Shown here: positions 49,680 to 57,854 of the stretch, one piece after another | How positions within the stretch are numbered: the stretch's first letter is position 1 | Layout of the letters: each line of letters begins with the position of its first letter | Assembly (NCBI GenBank): GCA_002394395.1 | Contig: DGTR01000027.1 | Location: 35,456 to 99,455, forward strand | Source of the DNA: Bacteroidales bacterium UBA4331 | GTDB lineage: Bacteria; Bacteroidota; Bacteroidia; Bacteroidales; Paludibacteraceae | Reading direction: 5' to 3' | Length of the DNA stretch: 64,000 bases | Position numbers and translations under genes: made by a program | Notes under the pieces: model-generated | What the model was told of the DNA's origin: nothing | Seen by the model: the letters and a program-made list of their open reading frames with translations, nothing else | Database searches by the model: none

Positions 49680-49702
49680 TAGTTTTGGGTTATTTTTCGT
49701 TA

Positions 49703-51055
49703 TTATTGGAGCAACTCTGCGGCAAAGGACTTGACGTCGATGCCGTCGAACGTGCCCGAAGACATCATCAGCAGGGCGATGCCCTGATCTTCAGATTTAT
49801 GATTTATGATTTCAGATTTCAACCTCTCTTGCAGGGCTTCGGAGGCTGTGAAGACCTCTACATTTTTCGTGCCAAAAGCCTTGCGGACGTCTTCTGCCGT
49901 GATGGGCGTAAGACGCTTGTGCTCAATGACTTTGGGGTTGAAATACACGTACGCGATGTCCGCCTCCTTCATGCAGTCCTTGTATTGCGGCAGAAAATCC
50001 GCCATGAGGGACGAGAAGGTATGGAGCTCCATGCACGCGATGAGTTTCTTCTCCGGGTACCGCTCCCGCACGGCGTTCACGGTCGCTTTGAGTTTGGAGG
50101 GCGAGTGGGCGAAGTCCTTGTACGCCACCGAACGGTTGTTCTCGAAGATCTTCTCCAAGCGGTTCGAAGCGCCGGTGAAAGACGCTATCTCCCGGTAGAA
50201 ATCCTCCGGCGCAACGCCGATACAATGGCACGCAAGCATGGCTGCCTGCAGGTTCTGCATGTTATGACGGCCGAAGACCTGCATCTCGACATCGCCGTCG
50301 TATTCCTTGTAAGGAATGGCTGTAATCTCGCGATCCCGGCATTCCGATATCTCGAGAGCAAGTTGACGTAGGTTCTCGTCGCCCTGGAAGTAGATAAACG
50401 AGCCCTTGGGTTCGATCGAATGAACGAACTTACGGAAGGTATCGACGTACTCCGGGAAAGTCGGGAAGACGTTGATATGATCCCATGCGATGCCGGTGAG
50501 GATGGCTACGTGGGGGTGGTACCAAAGAAATTTGGATCGGAGATCGAGTGGGGAAGTGAGGTACTCATCGCCCTCAAAGACTGCGTACTTGGCGGTGTCG
50601 GAGAGCCGGACCATCCGCTCGAAACCCTCTATCTGCGCACCTACCATATAGTCTGCTTCGATGCCCAGACGGTTGAGGACGTAGAGGATCATGGAGGTAG
50701 TGGTGGTCTTGCCGTGCGAGCCGCCGACGACGATGCGGATCTTGTCTTTCGTCTGCTCGTAGAGGTACTCCGGGAAGGAGTATATCTTGATTCCTAACTC
50801 GCGAGCGCGCACCAGTTCCGGATTATCTTCGCGCGCATGCATGCCGAGGATGATGGCGTCGAGATCCGGCGTGATGCGCTCGGGGTGCCATCCTATCTCG
50901 TCGGGCAGCAGTCCCGCATCGCGCAGGTGGGACAGCGCGGGCTCGAAGATCTCGTCGTCCGAGCCCGTCACCTGGTATCCCGCCTTGGAGGCTACAGCGA
51001 GTGCAAGATTATGCATCGCTGCGCCGCCAATAGCTATGAAATGAATGTGAACCAT
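49703..51055 (-). CDS. mpl: UDP-N-acetylmuramate:L-Ala-gamma-D-Glu-meso-DAP ligase (murein peptide ligase)
   Basis: 450 residues. Mur ligase: N-terminal Rossmann part (IHFIAIGGAAMHNLALAVAS), central ATPase with VVGGSHGKTTTTSMILYVLN (P-loop), and the C-terminal rotating domain. It re-uses recycled tripeptide from peptidoglycan. The family marker AWDHINVFPTFPEYVDTFRK and the FAHSPSKLKATVNAVRERYP block support Mpl over MurC. Residues about 411-422 (KSEIINHKSED) come from a family B repeat near the C-terminus. The start ATG adjoins a full-length family A element. Confidence 0.94.
   Translation of the reverse strand: MVHIHFIAIGGAAMHNLALAVASKAGYQVTGSDDEIFEPALSHLRDAGLLPDEIGWHPERITPDLDAIILGMHAREDNPELVRARELGIKIYSFPEYLYEQTKDKIRIVVGGSHGKTTTTSMILYVLNRLGIEADYMVGAQIEGFERMVRLSDTAKYAVFEGDEYLTSPLDLRSKFLWYHPHVAILTGIAWDHINVFPTFPEYVDTFRKFVHSIEPKGSFIYFQGDENLRQLALEISECRDREITAIPYKEYDGDVEMQVFGRHNMQNLQAAMLACHCIGVAPEDFYREIASFTGASNRLEKIFENNRSVAYKDFAHSPSKLKATVNAVRERYPEKKLIACMELHTFSSLMADFLPQYKDCMKEADIAYVYFNPKVIEHKRLTPITAEDVRKAFGTKNVEVFTASEALQERLKSEIINHKSEDQGIALLMMSSGTFDGIDVKSFAAELLQ
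49789..49821. repeat. Family B heptamer run inside mpl
   Basis: In minus sense: AAATCTG, AAATCAT, AAATCAT, AAATCTG. Four heptamers, read in frame as KSEIINHKSE. Confidence 0.8.
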
Positions 51056-51159
51056 TTACGATTTATTCATTTACTATTTGGTCATTTATTGGGTCATTGA
51101 ACCATTTAGTTAAATAGCTAAATTGCCAAATGGTACATGGTACATGACCCAATGGTACC
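51056..51159. repeat. Full-length palindromic family A element between tig and mpl
   Basis: Inverted arms GGGTCAT (51091-51097) with ATGACCC (51144-51150) and ACCATTT (51101-51107) with AAATGGT (51128-51134). The core 51117-51138 is identical to 14803-14824. It occupies the whole gap between the tig stop and mpl start. Confidence 0.85.
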
Positions 51160-52242
51160 TTACTTAAAGAGCTTGTCAAACTCCTCCTGGCTGACGGTCT
51201 TGGGCTCGATCTTCGCGATACCTTTGACAGCGTCGAAGATCTTGTCCTCTACCACGCGCTCTACGATGCCGCGGAGTTGGTTCTCCTGCTTGAGCATCTC
51301 TTGCGCGTAGTTGTCAAGCATGGCGTCATCGACGTTCATCAGACCGTACTGCATGAATTGCATCCGGGCGATGCGTTTAGCGAAGGCCTCTACCTCCTCT
51401 TTCTCCACGTTGATGTTATACTCCTTCATCAGCTGGTCTTTGGCGAGGTGCCATTTGAGTTCGTCGAGCATCTTGTCGAAGTCTTTGTCGAGTTCCTCCT
51501 GGGTCATCTTCTCGTTGGTAGCGAGAACCCAGCGTTTGAGGAAGTCCTCCGGGAAGGCAATCTTCTCCATCTTCTTCATGATAGCAGCCTTCACGTCCAG
51601 ACCAAAGCGGTATTTGCTCTCCTCGGCGAGGGAACGAACGATGTCCTCTTTGATGCGCTCGCGGAAACCTTTCTCATCTTTCGGAGCGTCTGCGCCGTAC
51701 ACCTTCGCGAACAACTCAGCATCTACTGCGCAGGGTTTTACCTCTGCCTTGGTGCCTTTCTCTTTGTCCTCGGGGATGTACTCGCCGAAACGGTTGGTGT
51801 AGGCCTCTACCTGCTTGTCGATCATCTCTTCGGTCGGCTCGATGGTGTACTCCGGCAGTTTGTTCTTGCCGTTGAGCTTAGCGTCGAACTCCGGCGCTAC
51901 GGCGATGTCGAAGAGGAAAGTGAAGGTGTCCTCGTTGTCGAGGTCGATGCGCGGAGACTCCTCGCTGGGCAGCGGATCGCCGAGAATCTGGATCTTGTTG
52001 TCCTCAATGTGCTTCTGGAGGTTCTCTCCCACGAGTTTGTTCAGGACGTCAGCGAGGATGCCCTTGCCGTACATTTTCTTCACCAGACCGGCAGGAACCA
52101 TACCCGGACGGAAGCCCGGCATCTGAGCCTTGTGGCGTACTTCTTTCAGCTGTTTAGCTACTTCTTCCTGATAGTCAGCCGGCTCGATAGTCAGAGTCAC
52201 TACTGCCTTCAGGTCTTTCAATTCAGATTGATTAATTTGCAT
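51160..52242 (-). CDS. tig: Trigger factor lacking the PPIase domain
   Basis: 360 residues, about 90 fewer than usual Bacteroidota trigger factors. N-terminal ribosome-binding domain 1-130 (EVRHKAQMPGFRPGMVPAGL carries the GFRxGxxP ribosome loop); then NKLPEYTIEPTEEMIDKQVE, and after a short linker (IPEDKEKGTKAEVKPCAVDA) directly the C-terminal chaperone domain (LFAKVYGADAPKDEKGFRER onward). The FKBP-like PPIase domain expected at roughly 150-245 is absent. The frame is open with no scar, so the gene probably makes a working holdase chaperone without prolyl isomerase activity. Gap to mpl made of repeat A. Confidence 0.92.
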   Translation of the reverse strand: MQINQSELKDLKAVVTLTIEPADYQEEVAKQLKEVRHKAQMPGFRPGMVPAGLVKKMYGKGILADVLNKLVGENLQKHIEDNKIQILGDPLPSEESPRIDLDNEDTFTFLFDIAVAPEFDAKLNGKNKLPEYTIEPTEEMIDKQVEAYTNRFGEYIPEDKEKGTKAEVKPCAVDAELFAKVYGADAPKDEKGFRERIKEDIVRSLAEESKYRFGLDVKAAIMKKMEKIAFPEDFLKRWVLATNEKMTQEELDKDFDKMLDELKWHLAKDQLMKEYNINVEKEEVEAFAKRIARMQFMQYGLMNVDDAMLDNYAQEMLKQENQLRGIVERVVEDKIFDAVKGIAKIEPKTVSQEEFDKLFK

Positions 52243-52268
52243 AATATTGTTGATTTTTTTTGATTTTT

Positions 52269-52312
52269 CTAAGTAGTCCTAGGTAAACCTAGGTAGACCT
52301 AGGTTTACCTAT
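52269..52312. repeat. CCTAGG decamer run between typA and tig
   Basis: Plus strand: AGTAGTCCTAGGTAAACCTA then GGTAGACCTAGGTTTACCTA. CCTAGG recurs every 10 nt, right after the typA stop. It recalls the TAGTAGCCC run in the DUF5686 gene. Confidence 0.6.
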
Positions 52313-52317
52313 TTTTC

Positions 52318-54132
52318 TCAGGCTCTGCCTGCGCGTTTGCGCTCAAGCTCATCGAGAATGATCTTGCGGATACGCATCGCGTGCGGGGTGACCTCCACGT
52401 ACTCGTCCTCCTTGATATACTCCAGCGCCTCCTCGAGGCTCATGCGTACGGGCGGTGGCAGAACGGCTTTGTCGTCCGCAGATTTGGAACGCATGTTCGT
52501 CAGTTTCTTGGATTTGGTGACGTTGATGACTATATCGCCTTCCTTAGCGTTCTCGCCGACCACCTGACCGGCGTACACTTCCTCCTGCGGGTCGATGAAG
52601 AATTTTCCTCGGTCTTGCAGTTTGTCGAGGGCGTAGGCGTATGCCGTACCTGCCTCCATGGCGATGAGCGAACCGTTGTTACGCTTCACGATCTCGCCTT
52701 TCCACGGTTGGTACTCGAGGAACCGGTGCGCCATGATGGCTTCGCCGGCGGAGACGTTCATCACGTAGGTACGCATTCCCATGATGCCGCGGGAAGGGAT
52801 GGTGAACTCCAGATGTACGCGGTCGTTAACCATCTCCATCTTTGTCATCTCGCCCTTGTGGGTGGAGACGAACTCGATGATCTTGCCCGAGCATTCTTCC
52901 GGCGTGTTGACCGTCAGGGACTCTACCGGCTCACACTTGACGCCGTCGATCTCCTTGATGATCACCTGCGGCTGGCCGACCTGCAGCTCGTAACCCTCGC
53001 GGCGCATGGTCTCGATGAGTACGGAGAGGTGCAGTACACCGCGGCCGAAGACGCGCCAGCTGCTCTCCTCTGCGCCTTTCTCTACGCGCAGGGCGAGGTT
53101 TTTCTCAAGCTCTTTGTTGAGGCGGTCCTGGATATGGCGGCTGGTCACGAACTTACCGTCCTGACCGAAGAAGGGGCTGTCGTTGATGCAGAAGGTCATC
53201 GACATCGTCGGTTCGTCGATCGCGATGGGTTTCAGTGCCTCCGGCTCGTTGGCGTCGCAGATCGTGTCGCCGATCTCAAAGCCGTCGATACCGATCATCG
53301 CGCAGATGTCGCCGTTCTTCACGACATCGGTCTTCACATGACCCATGCCGGAGAAAGTGTGCAGCTCTTTAATCTTGGTCTTGACCATCGTGCCGTCTTT
53401 CTTCGCCAGCGTCACCGCCTGACCGTCCTTGAACTCGCCGCGGTGTACGCGACCGATAGCGATACGGCCGACGTAGGCGTTGTAGTCCAGCGAGGTGATG
53501 AGCATCTGCGGCGTACCGGGGTTGTCTTCCGGAGCGGGGATATACTCGATGATGGCATCCATGAGGTCCGTGAGGTCCGTTGTCGGCTTCTTCCAATCAC
53601 GCGACATCCAGCCGTTCTTCGCCGAGCCATACAGGGTCTGGAAATCCAGCTGGTCATCCGTCGCGTTGAGGTTGCACATGAGGTCGAAAACCTCCTCCTG
53701 CACCTCATCCGGACGGCAGTTGAGTTTATCTACTTTGTTGATGACGACGATGGGCTTGAGGCCTAATTCCAAGGCTTTCTGCAGCACAAAACGCGTCTGC
53801 GGCATCGGACCTTCAAAGGCATCGACGAGCAGCAGTACGCCGTCCGCCATATTCAACACGCGCTCCACTTCACCGCCGAAATCCGCGTGCCCCGGAGTGT
53901 CGATGATGTTAATCTTCGTGCCCTTGTACTCGATGGCTACGTTCTTGGCGAGGATGGTGATGCCACGCTCGCGCTCCAGGTCGTTGTTGTCGAGGATCAG
54001 CTCTTTGGGCTGGTCGCTGAACTCGGATTGTTGTTGTTTAACGACATTTGCCGTGTACAACATCTTATCGACCAGGGTCGTTTTGCCGTGATCGACGTGC
54101 GCAATAATTGCTATATTTCTGATATTTTGCAT
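52318..54132 (-). CDS. typA: Translational GTPase TypA/BipA
   Basis: 604 residues, standard. G1 IAHVDHGKTTLVDKML, G2 RERGITI, G3 DTPGHADFGGEVERV, G4 VVINKVDKL. The EF-G-like domains and the TypA-specific C-terminal domain (ADDKAVLPPPVRMSLEEALE, HAMRIRKIILDELERKRAGR) are complete. It assists ribosome assembly and stress adaptation. Own promoter at 54177; tig follows after a repeat-filled gap. Confidence 0.97.
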   Translation of the reverse strand: MQNIRNIAIIAHVDHGKTTLVDKMLYTANVVKQQQSEFSDQPKELILDNNDLERERGITILAKNVAIEYKGTKINIIDTPGHADFGGEVERVLNMADGVLLLVDAFEGPMPQTRFVLQKALELGLKPIVVINKVDKLNCRPDEVQEEVFDLMCNLNATDDQLDFQTLYGSAKNGWMSRDWKKPTTDLTDLMDAIIEYIPAPEDNPGTPQMLITSLDYNAYVGRIAIGRVHRGEFKDGQAVTLAKKDGTMVKTKIKELHTFSGMGHVKTDVVKNGDICAMIGIDGFEIGDTICDANEPEALKPIAIDEPTMSMTFCINDSPFFGQDGKFVTSRHIQDRLNKELEKNLALRVEKGAEESSWRVFGRGVLHLSVLIETMRREGYELQVGQPQVIIKEIDGVKCEPVESLTVNTPEECSGKIIEFVSTHKGEMTKMEMVNDRVHLEFTIPSRGIMGMRTYVMNVSAGEAIMAHRFLEYQPWKGEIVKRNNGSLIAMEAGTAYAYALDKLQDRGKFFIDPQEEVYAGQVVGENAKEGDIVINVTKSKKLTNMRSKSADDKAVLPPPVRMSLEEALEYIKEDEYVEVTPHAMRIRKIILDELERKRAGRA

Positions 54133-54176
54133 AATCGTTTGTGTATTGCCCTATTTAGGCAAGTTAAATTCGGGCA

Positions 54177-54208
54177 CAAAGGTACGATTTTTTTCTCATA
54201 TATGCAAG
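54177..54208 (-). promoter_or_regulatory. typA promoter
   Basis: In minus sense: CTTG (54208-54205), 20-nt spacer, -7 TACCTTTG (54184-54177). Confidence 0.75.
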
Positions 54209-54349
54209 CGCGCGCGGATTTTTTTTTATTTTGCAAAGTGGAATTTGTAAAATCGAGTTGACAAATTGTCAGTACATTTTGGTGTTTAGTAATAAATTGT
54301 CAAATTGACTACACATTTTGAAGAAATTTATCACTTTTTGTTCAAAATA

Positions 54350-54381
54350 TTTGGTGGGTCAAAAAAAAGGCAGTAATTTTG
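54350..54381 (+). promoter_or_regulatory. Promoter of the mini sorting-tail gene
   Basis: TTTG (54350-54353), 20-nt spacer GTGGGTCAAAAAAAAGGCAG, TAATTTTG (54374-54381). Perfect consensus. The 346-nt gap 54133-54478 otherwise contains only the structured leader and AT-rich sequence. Confidence 0.82.
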
Positions 54382-54478
54382 CACCGGATTTCGGAAACGA
54401 GGGTTTTTATACCTTCCGAAAGCCCCGCAAGCGGATGCGTTAATCCGGAAAAACGATCTTTAAAAGAAAGGTACAAAA
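54382..54478 (+). promoter_or_regulatory. Candidate structured 5' leader of the mini sorting-tail gene
   Basis: P1 CCGGA (54384-54388) pairs with TCCGG (54444-54448); P2 TTTCGGAA (54389-54396) with TTCCGAAA (54414-54421), loop 17 nt; a short hairpin CCG-CAAG-CGG (54425-54434) lies between. Together a possible three-way junction. The transcription start may cut into P1, so P1 is uncertain. Ligand or function unknown. Confidence 0.5.
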
Positions 54479-54766
54479 ATGAAAAAGGTATTATTTAGTC
54501 TGTTAACCATCGTATCGTTGGTAGCAGGAGTGACCTTAACCAATGCCGCCCAAAACACCAACGATAAATTTACAGTTCGCTTCCGCGAAAACACGCTTGT
54601 AGTAGCGTCCACTCAAATGGAGGAAGCCCGCATCTACTCGATGCAAGGCAAGTTGCTCCAGAAGGAAAAAGGAAAATTCGCGGAATTCCCCCTGGAGCGC
54701 GGTACCTACCGCCTCTACGCCAAAGTGAACGGCGAAACAGTAACCCGGAGAATTGAGCTCCGTTAA
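54479..54766 (+). CDS. Mini secreted protein consisting only of a signal peptide and a sorting-domain-like tail
   Basis: 95 residues. Signal peptide MKKVLFSLLTIVSLVAGVTL (cleaved near NAA), then about 70 residues ENTLVVASTQMEEARIYSMQ, GKLLQKEKGKFAEFPLERGT and YRLYAKVNGETVTRRIELR, whose pattern (A-R-I-Y-S-M-Q-G-K-L, then L-x-x-G-T-Y, then R-I-E-L) is that of a type IX type A sorting domain. Such domains normally end large secreted proteins; here there is no passenger. Strong promoter, structured leader and its own terminator suggest an independently expressed gene. Alternatively it is the remnant of a larger gene. Confidence 0.78.
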   Translation: MKKVLFSLLTIVSLVAGVTLTNAAQNTNDKFTVRFRENTLVVASTQMEEARIYSMQGKLLQKEKGKFAEFPLERGTYRLYAKVNGETVTRRIELR

Positions 54767-54770
54767 AAAA

Positions 54771-54800
54771 AGAAGAGACCCGCAAGGGCCTCTTTTTTTT
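54771..54800 (+). terminator. Terminator of the mini sorting-tail gene
   Basis: AGAGACCC (54774-54781), loop GCAA, GGGCCTCT (54786-54793) with one mismatch, then a run of T. The preceding A-run makes it usable on both strands; it abuts the convergent LptF/G-type gene stop at 54799. Confidence 0.8.
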
Positions 54801-55872
54801 ATTGGCATGCCCGTCTATAAAGCGGGATGGAGATGGCGAGGAACACGAAGTTCGGCAGCCACGCCGCCATGAACGGGGACATGACATTATTGACCGAGAA
54901 AGTGGTGCTGACGGTGGAGAAAAGGATATACGCCGCGGTTAGGATAACGCCTATACCGAGGTTCTTTCCCATTCCTCCGCGGACCTTCCGGCTCGACATC
55001 GTTACGCCCAAAAGGGTCATGATGAACGCTCCTAAAGGCGACGCCCAGCGCTTATGGTACTCCACCTCAAAAGCCTTCACGTTGCCCGATCCGCGTTGCC
55101 GCTGCCGCTCCATGTAATGGCGCAGCTCCGGCGTGGTCATCTGTTGCGCCTGCTGGGCGGTGATGAATAGCTCGTCGGGCACGATCGGCAGGGTGATATC
55201 TTTCCTCTCGCCCCGCTCTAAACTCTCCCTCATGCCTGTGAAGGTGCGTTCGGTATAGTTCTCCAAGTGCCAGTTTTCCAGGGAGTCGTAGTAGATCCTG
55301 TCCGCCGTCGTACGGGACATCAGCGTCTTGCCGTCAAACTGCTCGATGGAGCAGCGGTAGCCCATGTTGTTGTACTTCCTGAAAGACTCGATATACAGGA
55401 TGGTTCCGGGCTCCACCTCCAGCTGCACGTTACGCGCGTTCTCGGTGGTGAAATGCTCGATATACTTGTCCGTGAAATGCAGCATTCGTTCGCTGCTTCG
55501 GGGAATGACCCAGCCCCCTAAGGCCACGCCTAACGCAAAAAGCAGCGTCGCCGAGAAGGCGTAAGGGACCATCAGACGGTGGTAACTCATGCCCGCAGAA
55601 TGCATCGCGATAATCTCCGAGTTGCCCGCCATCTTCGAGGTGAAATAAATGACGGAAATGAAGATGAACAGCGAGCTGAACATATTCATGTAGTAGGGGA
55701 TGAAGGGGATGTAGTAGTCGAGGATGATCTCCCGGAGTGGCACTTGTTCCTCGAAGAAATCGTCCATCTTCTCCGTCAAGTCAAAGACGATGGCGATGGA
55801 CAAAATCAGCACGATCGAGAAAAAGAACGTCCCGAGAAATTTCTTAACTATGTACCAATCAAGTCTCTTCAT
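54799..55872 (-). CDS. LptF/LptG-family LPS export permease
   Basis: 357 residues. Six helices: the N-terminal set (FLGTFFFSIVLILSIAIVFD, SSLFIFISVIYFTSKMAG, HRLMVPYAFSATLLFALGVA), a periplasmic jellyroll part about 125-260 and three C-terminal helices (SPLGAFIMTLLGVTMSS ... GIGVILTAAYILFST). LptF/G with LptB pull lipopolysaccharide from the inner membrane. F versus G cannot be fixed from this copy alone. It is 13 nt after tgt. Confidence 0.92.
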   Translation of the reverse strand: MKRLDWYIVKKFLGTFFFSIVLILSIAIVFDLTEKMDDFFEEQVPLREIILDYYIPFIPYYMNMFSSLFIFISVIYFTSKMAGNSEIIAMHSAGMSYHRLMVPYAFSATLLFALGVALGGWVIPRSSERMLHFTDKYIEHFTTENARNVQLEVEPGTILYIESFRKYNNMGYRCSIEQFDGKTLMSRTTADRIYYDSLENWHLENYTERTFTGMRESLERGERKDITLPIVPDELFITAQQAQQMTTPELRHYMERQRQRGSGNVKAFEVEYHKRWASPLGAFIMTLLGVTMSSRKVRGGMGKNLGIGVILTAAYILFSTVSTTFSVNNVMSPFMAAWLPNFVFLAISIPLYRRACQ

Positions 55873-55885
55873 TCGGTATCTCGGA

Positions 55886-57019
55886 TCACATCCTCTGCAT
55901 GAGATTCGGCATCACGGCGGCCTTCCAGCTGCTGAAATCGCCTGCGAGGATATGTGCCCGGGCCTGCGTCACGAGGTCCAGGTAGAACGCTAAGTTATGG
56001 ATTGAGAGGACCTCCAGACCCAACATCTCCTGCGCGTGAATAAGATGTCTTGCATACGCGCGGGTGTAGGCATGATCGACATACGAGGTGCCGCAGGGGT
56101 CAAGTTCGGTGAAGTCGTCCTCCCATTTCTTGTTACGCAGGTTCATGACGCCGTTCCAGGTGAAGATCATGCCGTTGCGCCCGTTGCGGGTCGGCATGAC
56201 GCAGTCGAACATATCTACGCCGCGCTCGATGGCCTCGAGGATGTTCCATGGGGTGCCGACGCCCATGAGGTAACGGGGTTTGTCCTGAGGCAGGATATCG
56301 TTGCAGACCTCGATCATCTCATACATCACCTCCGTCGGTTCGCCTACTGCCAGACCGCCGATGGCGTAGCCGTCGCGGTCGAGGTCCCGCAGCCGCTTCG
56401 AAGCCTCCTGACGCAGGTCCGTATAGGTGCAGCCTTGCACGATAGGGAAGAGGTGTTGTTTATATCCGTAGAGGTCCTCTGTGCCGTCGAAACGGGCTAT
56501 ACAGCGGTCGAGCCATCGGTGCGTGCGATCCATCGAGTCCTTGGCGTATTTCTTATCCGCCGTACCCGGGCAGCACTCGTCAAAAGCCATCATGATATCC
56601 GCACCTATCTCCCGCTCGATGTCCATCACGGACTCCGGCGTGAAGAGCAGCTTGCGACCGTCGATATGGGACGAGAACCGCACGCCTTCCTCCGTCATCT
56701 TGCGGATGTCGGTTAGGGAGAACACCTGAAACCCGCCGCTGTCCGTCAGGATCGGCCGCGTCCATCCTTCAAAACGGTGGAGTCCGCCTGCCTTATGCAG
56801 GATCTCGGTGCCCGGACGAAGGAAGAGATGGTAGGTGTTGCCTAAGATGATCTGGGCTTTGATATCGTCCTCCAGCTCCTTTCGCTGCACGCCTTTGACG
56901 GTGCCGACGGTACCGACGGGCATGAAGATAGGGGTGAGTATATCGCCATGATCCGTATGGATCACGCCTGCCCGCGCACCAACCGCCTTCGCCTCGCTAT
57001 GTAACTCAAAAAATGCCAT
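55886..57019 (-). CDS. tgt: tRNA-guanine transglycosylase (queuosine)
   Basis: 377 residues. It exchanges guanine-34 for preQ1 in tRNAs with GUN anticodons. Catalytic Asp blocks: ILTDSGGFQVFSL and RGVDMFDCVMPTRNGRNGMI; also MMAFDECCPG and GGLAVGEPTEVMYEM. The C-terminal zinc cysteines of E. coli Tgt are absent (ELDPCGTSYVDHAYTRAYAR), which is usual for Bacteroidota Tgt, so the protein is not damaged. Last residues PNLMQRM. The LptF/G-family gene follows after 13 nt; a MITE-like element (57033-57487) precedes it. Confidence 0.96.
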   Translation of the reverse strand: MAFFELHSEAKAVGARAGVIHTDHGDILTPIFMPVGTVGTVKGVQRKELEDDIKAQIILGNTYHLFLRPGTEILHKAGGLHRFEGWTRPILTDSGGFQVFSLTDIRKMTEEGVRFSSHIDGRKLLFTPESVMDIEREIGADIMMAFDECCPGTADKKYAKDSMDRTHRWLDRCIARFDGTEDLYGYKQHLFPIVQGCTYTDLRQEASKRLRDLDRDGYAIGGLAVGEPTEVMYEMIEVCNDILPQDKPRYLMGVGTPWNILEAIERGVDMFDCVMPTRNGRNGMIFTWNGVMNLRNKKWEDDFTELDPCGTSYVDHAYTRAYARHLIHAQEMLGLEVLSIHNLAFYLDLVTQARAHILAGDFSSWKAAVMPNLMQRM

Positions 57020-57032
57020 AATTTCTTTTATT

Positions 57033-57487
57033 AAATCGAAAATGCGGCGGTTCGGCGCTCAATGCGCCTTAGTCTAATCGCCCAAATTCGTTCTTTTGTG
57101 CGAGCCCAACGCCCGCCTTTGTCCGTTTAGCCTTTGTCTGGCACTCGATAGTGCCGCCCTACCGCCTTCCAAAAATTAAGAAAATATTTTTTTGATTTTT
57201 TGGGATTGTTTTGGGGCATTTTGGACCCGGAGCGTCCTTCCATTGAATTGGAAGGAGCGGCCTCCGCCTAGAAAGGTAATTGTCTCTAATTGTTGCTCCG
57301 CATGGTTATTTTCTTTATTTTTGTGAGGGCGAAGCCCGTATTTTTGTAAGCAGTCATGTTGTCGCCCATTGGGGCGTCAACAAGCGGAATTGGTAGTTAG
57401 GGGCGCTGGGAGCTCGCTCACGAGCGCGCCATAATTAGCAAGTACGCTCAGGCCGCGTAGGCCAAAATGACTGCGCATTTTCGATTT
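57033..57487. repeat. MITE-like intergenic element with 14-bp perfect terminal inverted repeats, copy 2
   Basis: AAATCGAAAATGCG (57033-57046) and CGCATTTTCGATTT (57474-57487) are perfect inverted ends. Inside: hairpin GGCAC-TCGATA-GTGCC (57140-57155) followed by GCCCTACCGCCTT; CCGCATGGTTATTTTCTT (from 57299); CGAAGCCCGTATTTTT; a stretch with GGGGCGTCAACAAGC. Modules shared with 40415-40670. No coding capacity was seen. The gap (57020-57493) holds nothing else. Confidence 0.8.
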
Positions 57488-57493
57488 ATCCTC

Positions 57494-57835
57494 TTAAATC
57501 TTGTTATTCTCTGGGAAGACGATAGCAGGCTTGAAGGCCTTCGCCTCCTCCGGCGTCATGAGGGCGTACGCCATGATGATCACCGTGTCGCCCACGTGAA
57601 TCAGATGCGCCGCGGCGCCGTTCATGCAGATACATCCCGAACCCCGGCGACCCGCGATGACGTAGGTCTCCAGCCGGGCACCGTTCGTGTTATCCACTAC
57701 TTGCACTTTCTCTCCCGCGCAGATATTCGCCGCCTCCATGAGCGCTTCGTCGATCGTGATCGAACCTACATACTCGAGGTTCGCCTCCGTCACCTGAACG
57801 CGGTGGATCTTAGATTTTAGTATGCTCAAAAACAT
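57494..57835 (-). CDS. panD: Aspartate 1-decarboxylase proenzyme
   Basis: 113 residues from MFLSILKSKIHRVQVTEANL. Autocatalytic cleavage at Gly24-Ser25 (EYVGSITID) creates the pyruvoyl cofactor. It makes beta-alanine for pantothenate. Later blocks: NTNGARLETYVIAGRRGSG, ICMNGAAAHLIHVGDTVIIM. A longer frame begins at 57895 but its extra residues include the promoter region and do not fit the family. Promoter at 57855-57886. Confidence 0.95.
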   Translation of the reverse strand: MFLSILKSKIHRVQVTEANLEYVGSITIDEALMEAANICAGEKVQVVDNTNGARLETYVIAGRRGSGCICMNGAAAHLIHVGDTVIIMAYALMTPEEAKAFKPAIVFPENNKI

Positions 57836-57854
57836 AATACTCCAAATTACGCCA

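Noticed and set aside
51277..53766. Long plus-strand frames opposite tig and typA
   Set aside because: Shadows of conserved genes; they lack starts with promoters and have unlikely composition.
55886..57019. Tgt inactivated by loss of zinc cysteines
   Set aside because: As I remember the family, Bacteroidota Tgt proteins lack these cysteines, and the catalytic residues are intact.
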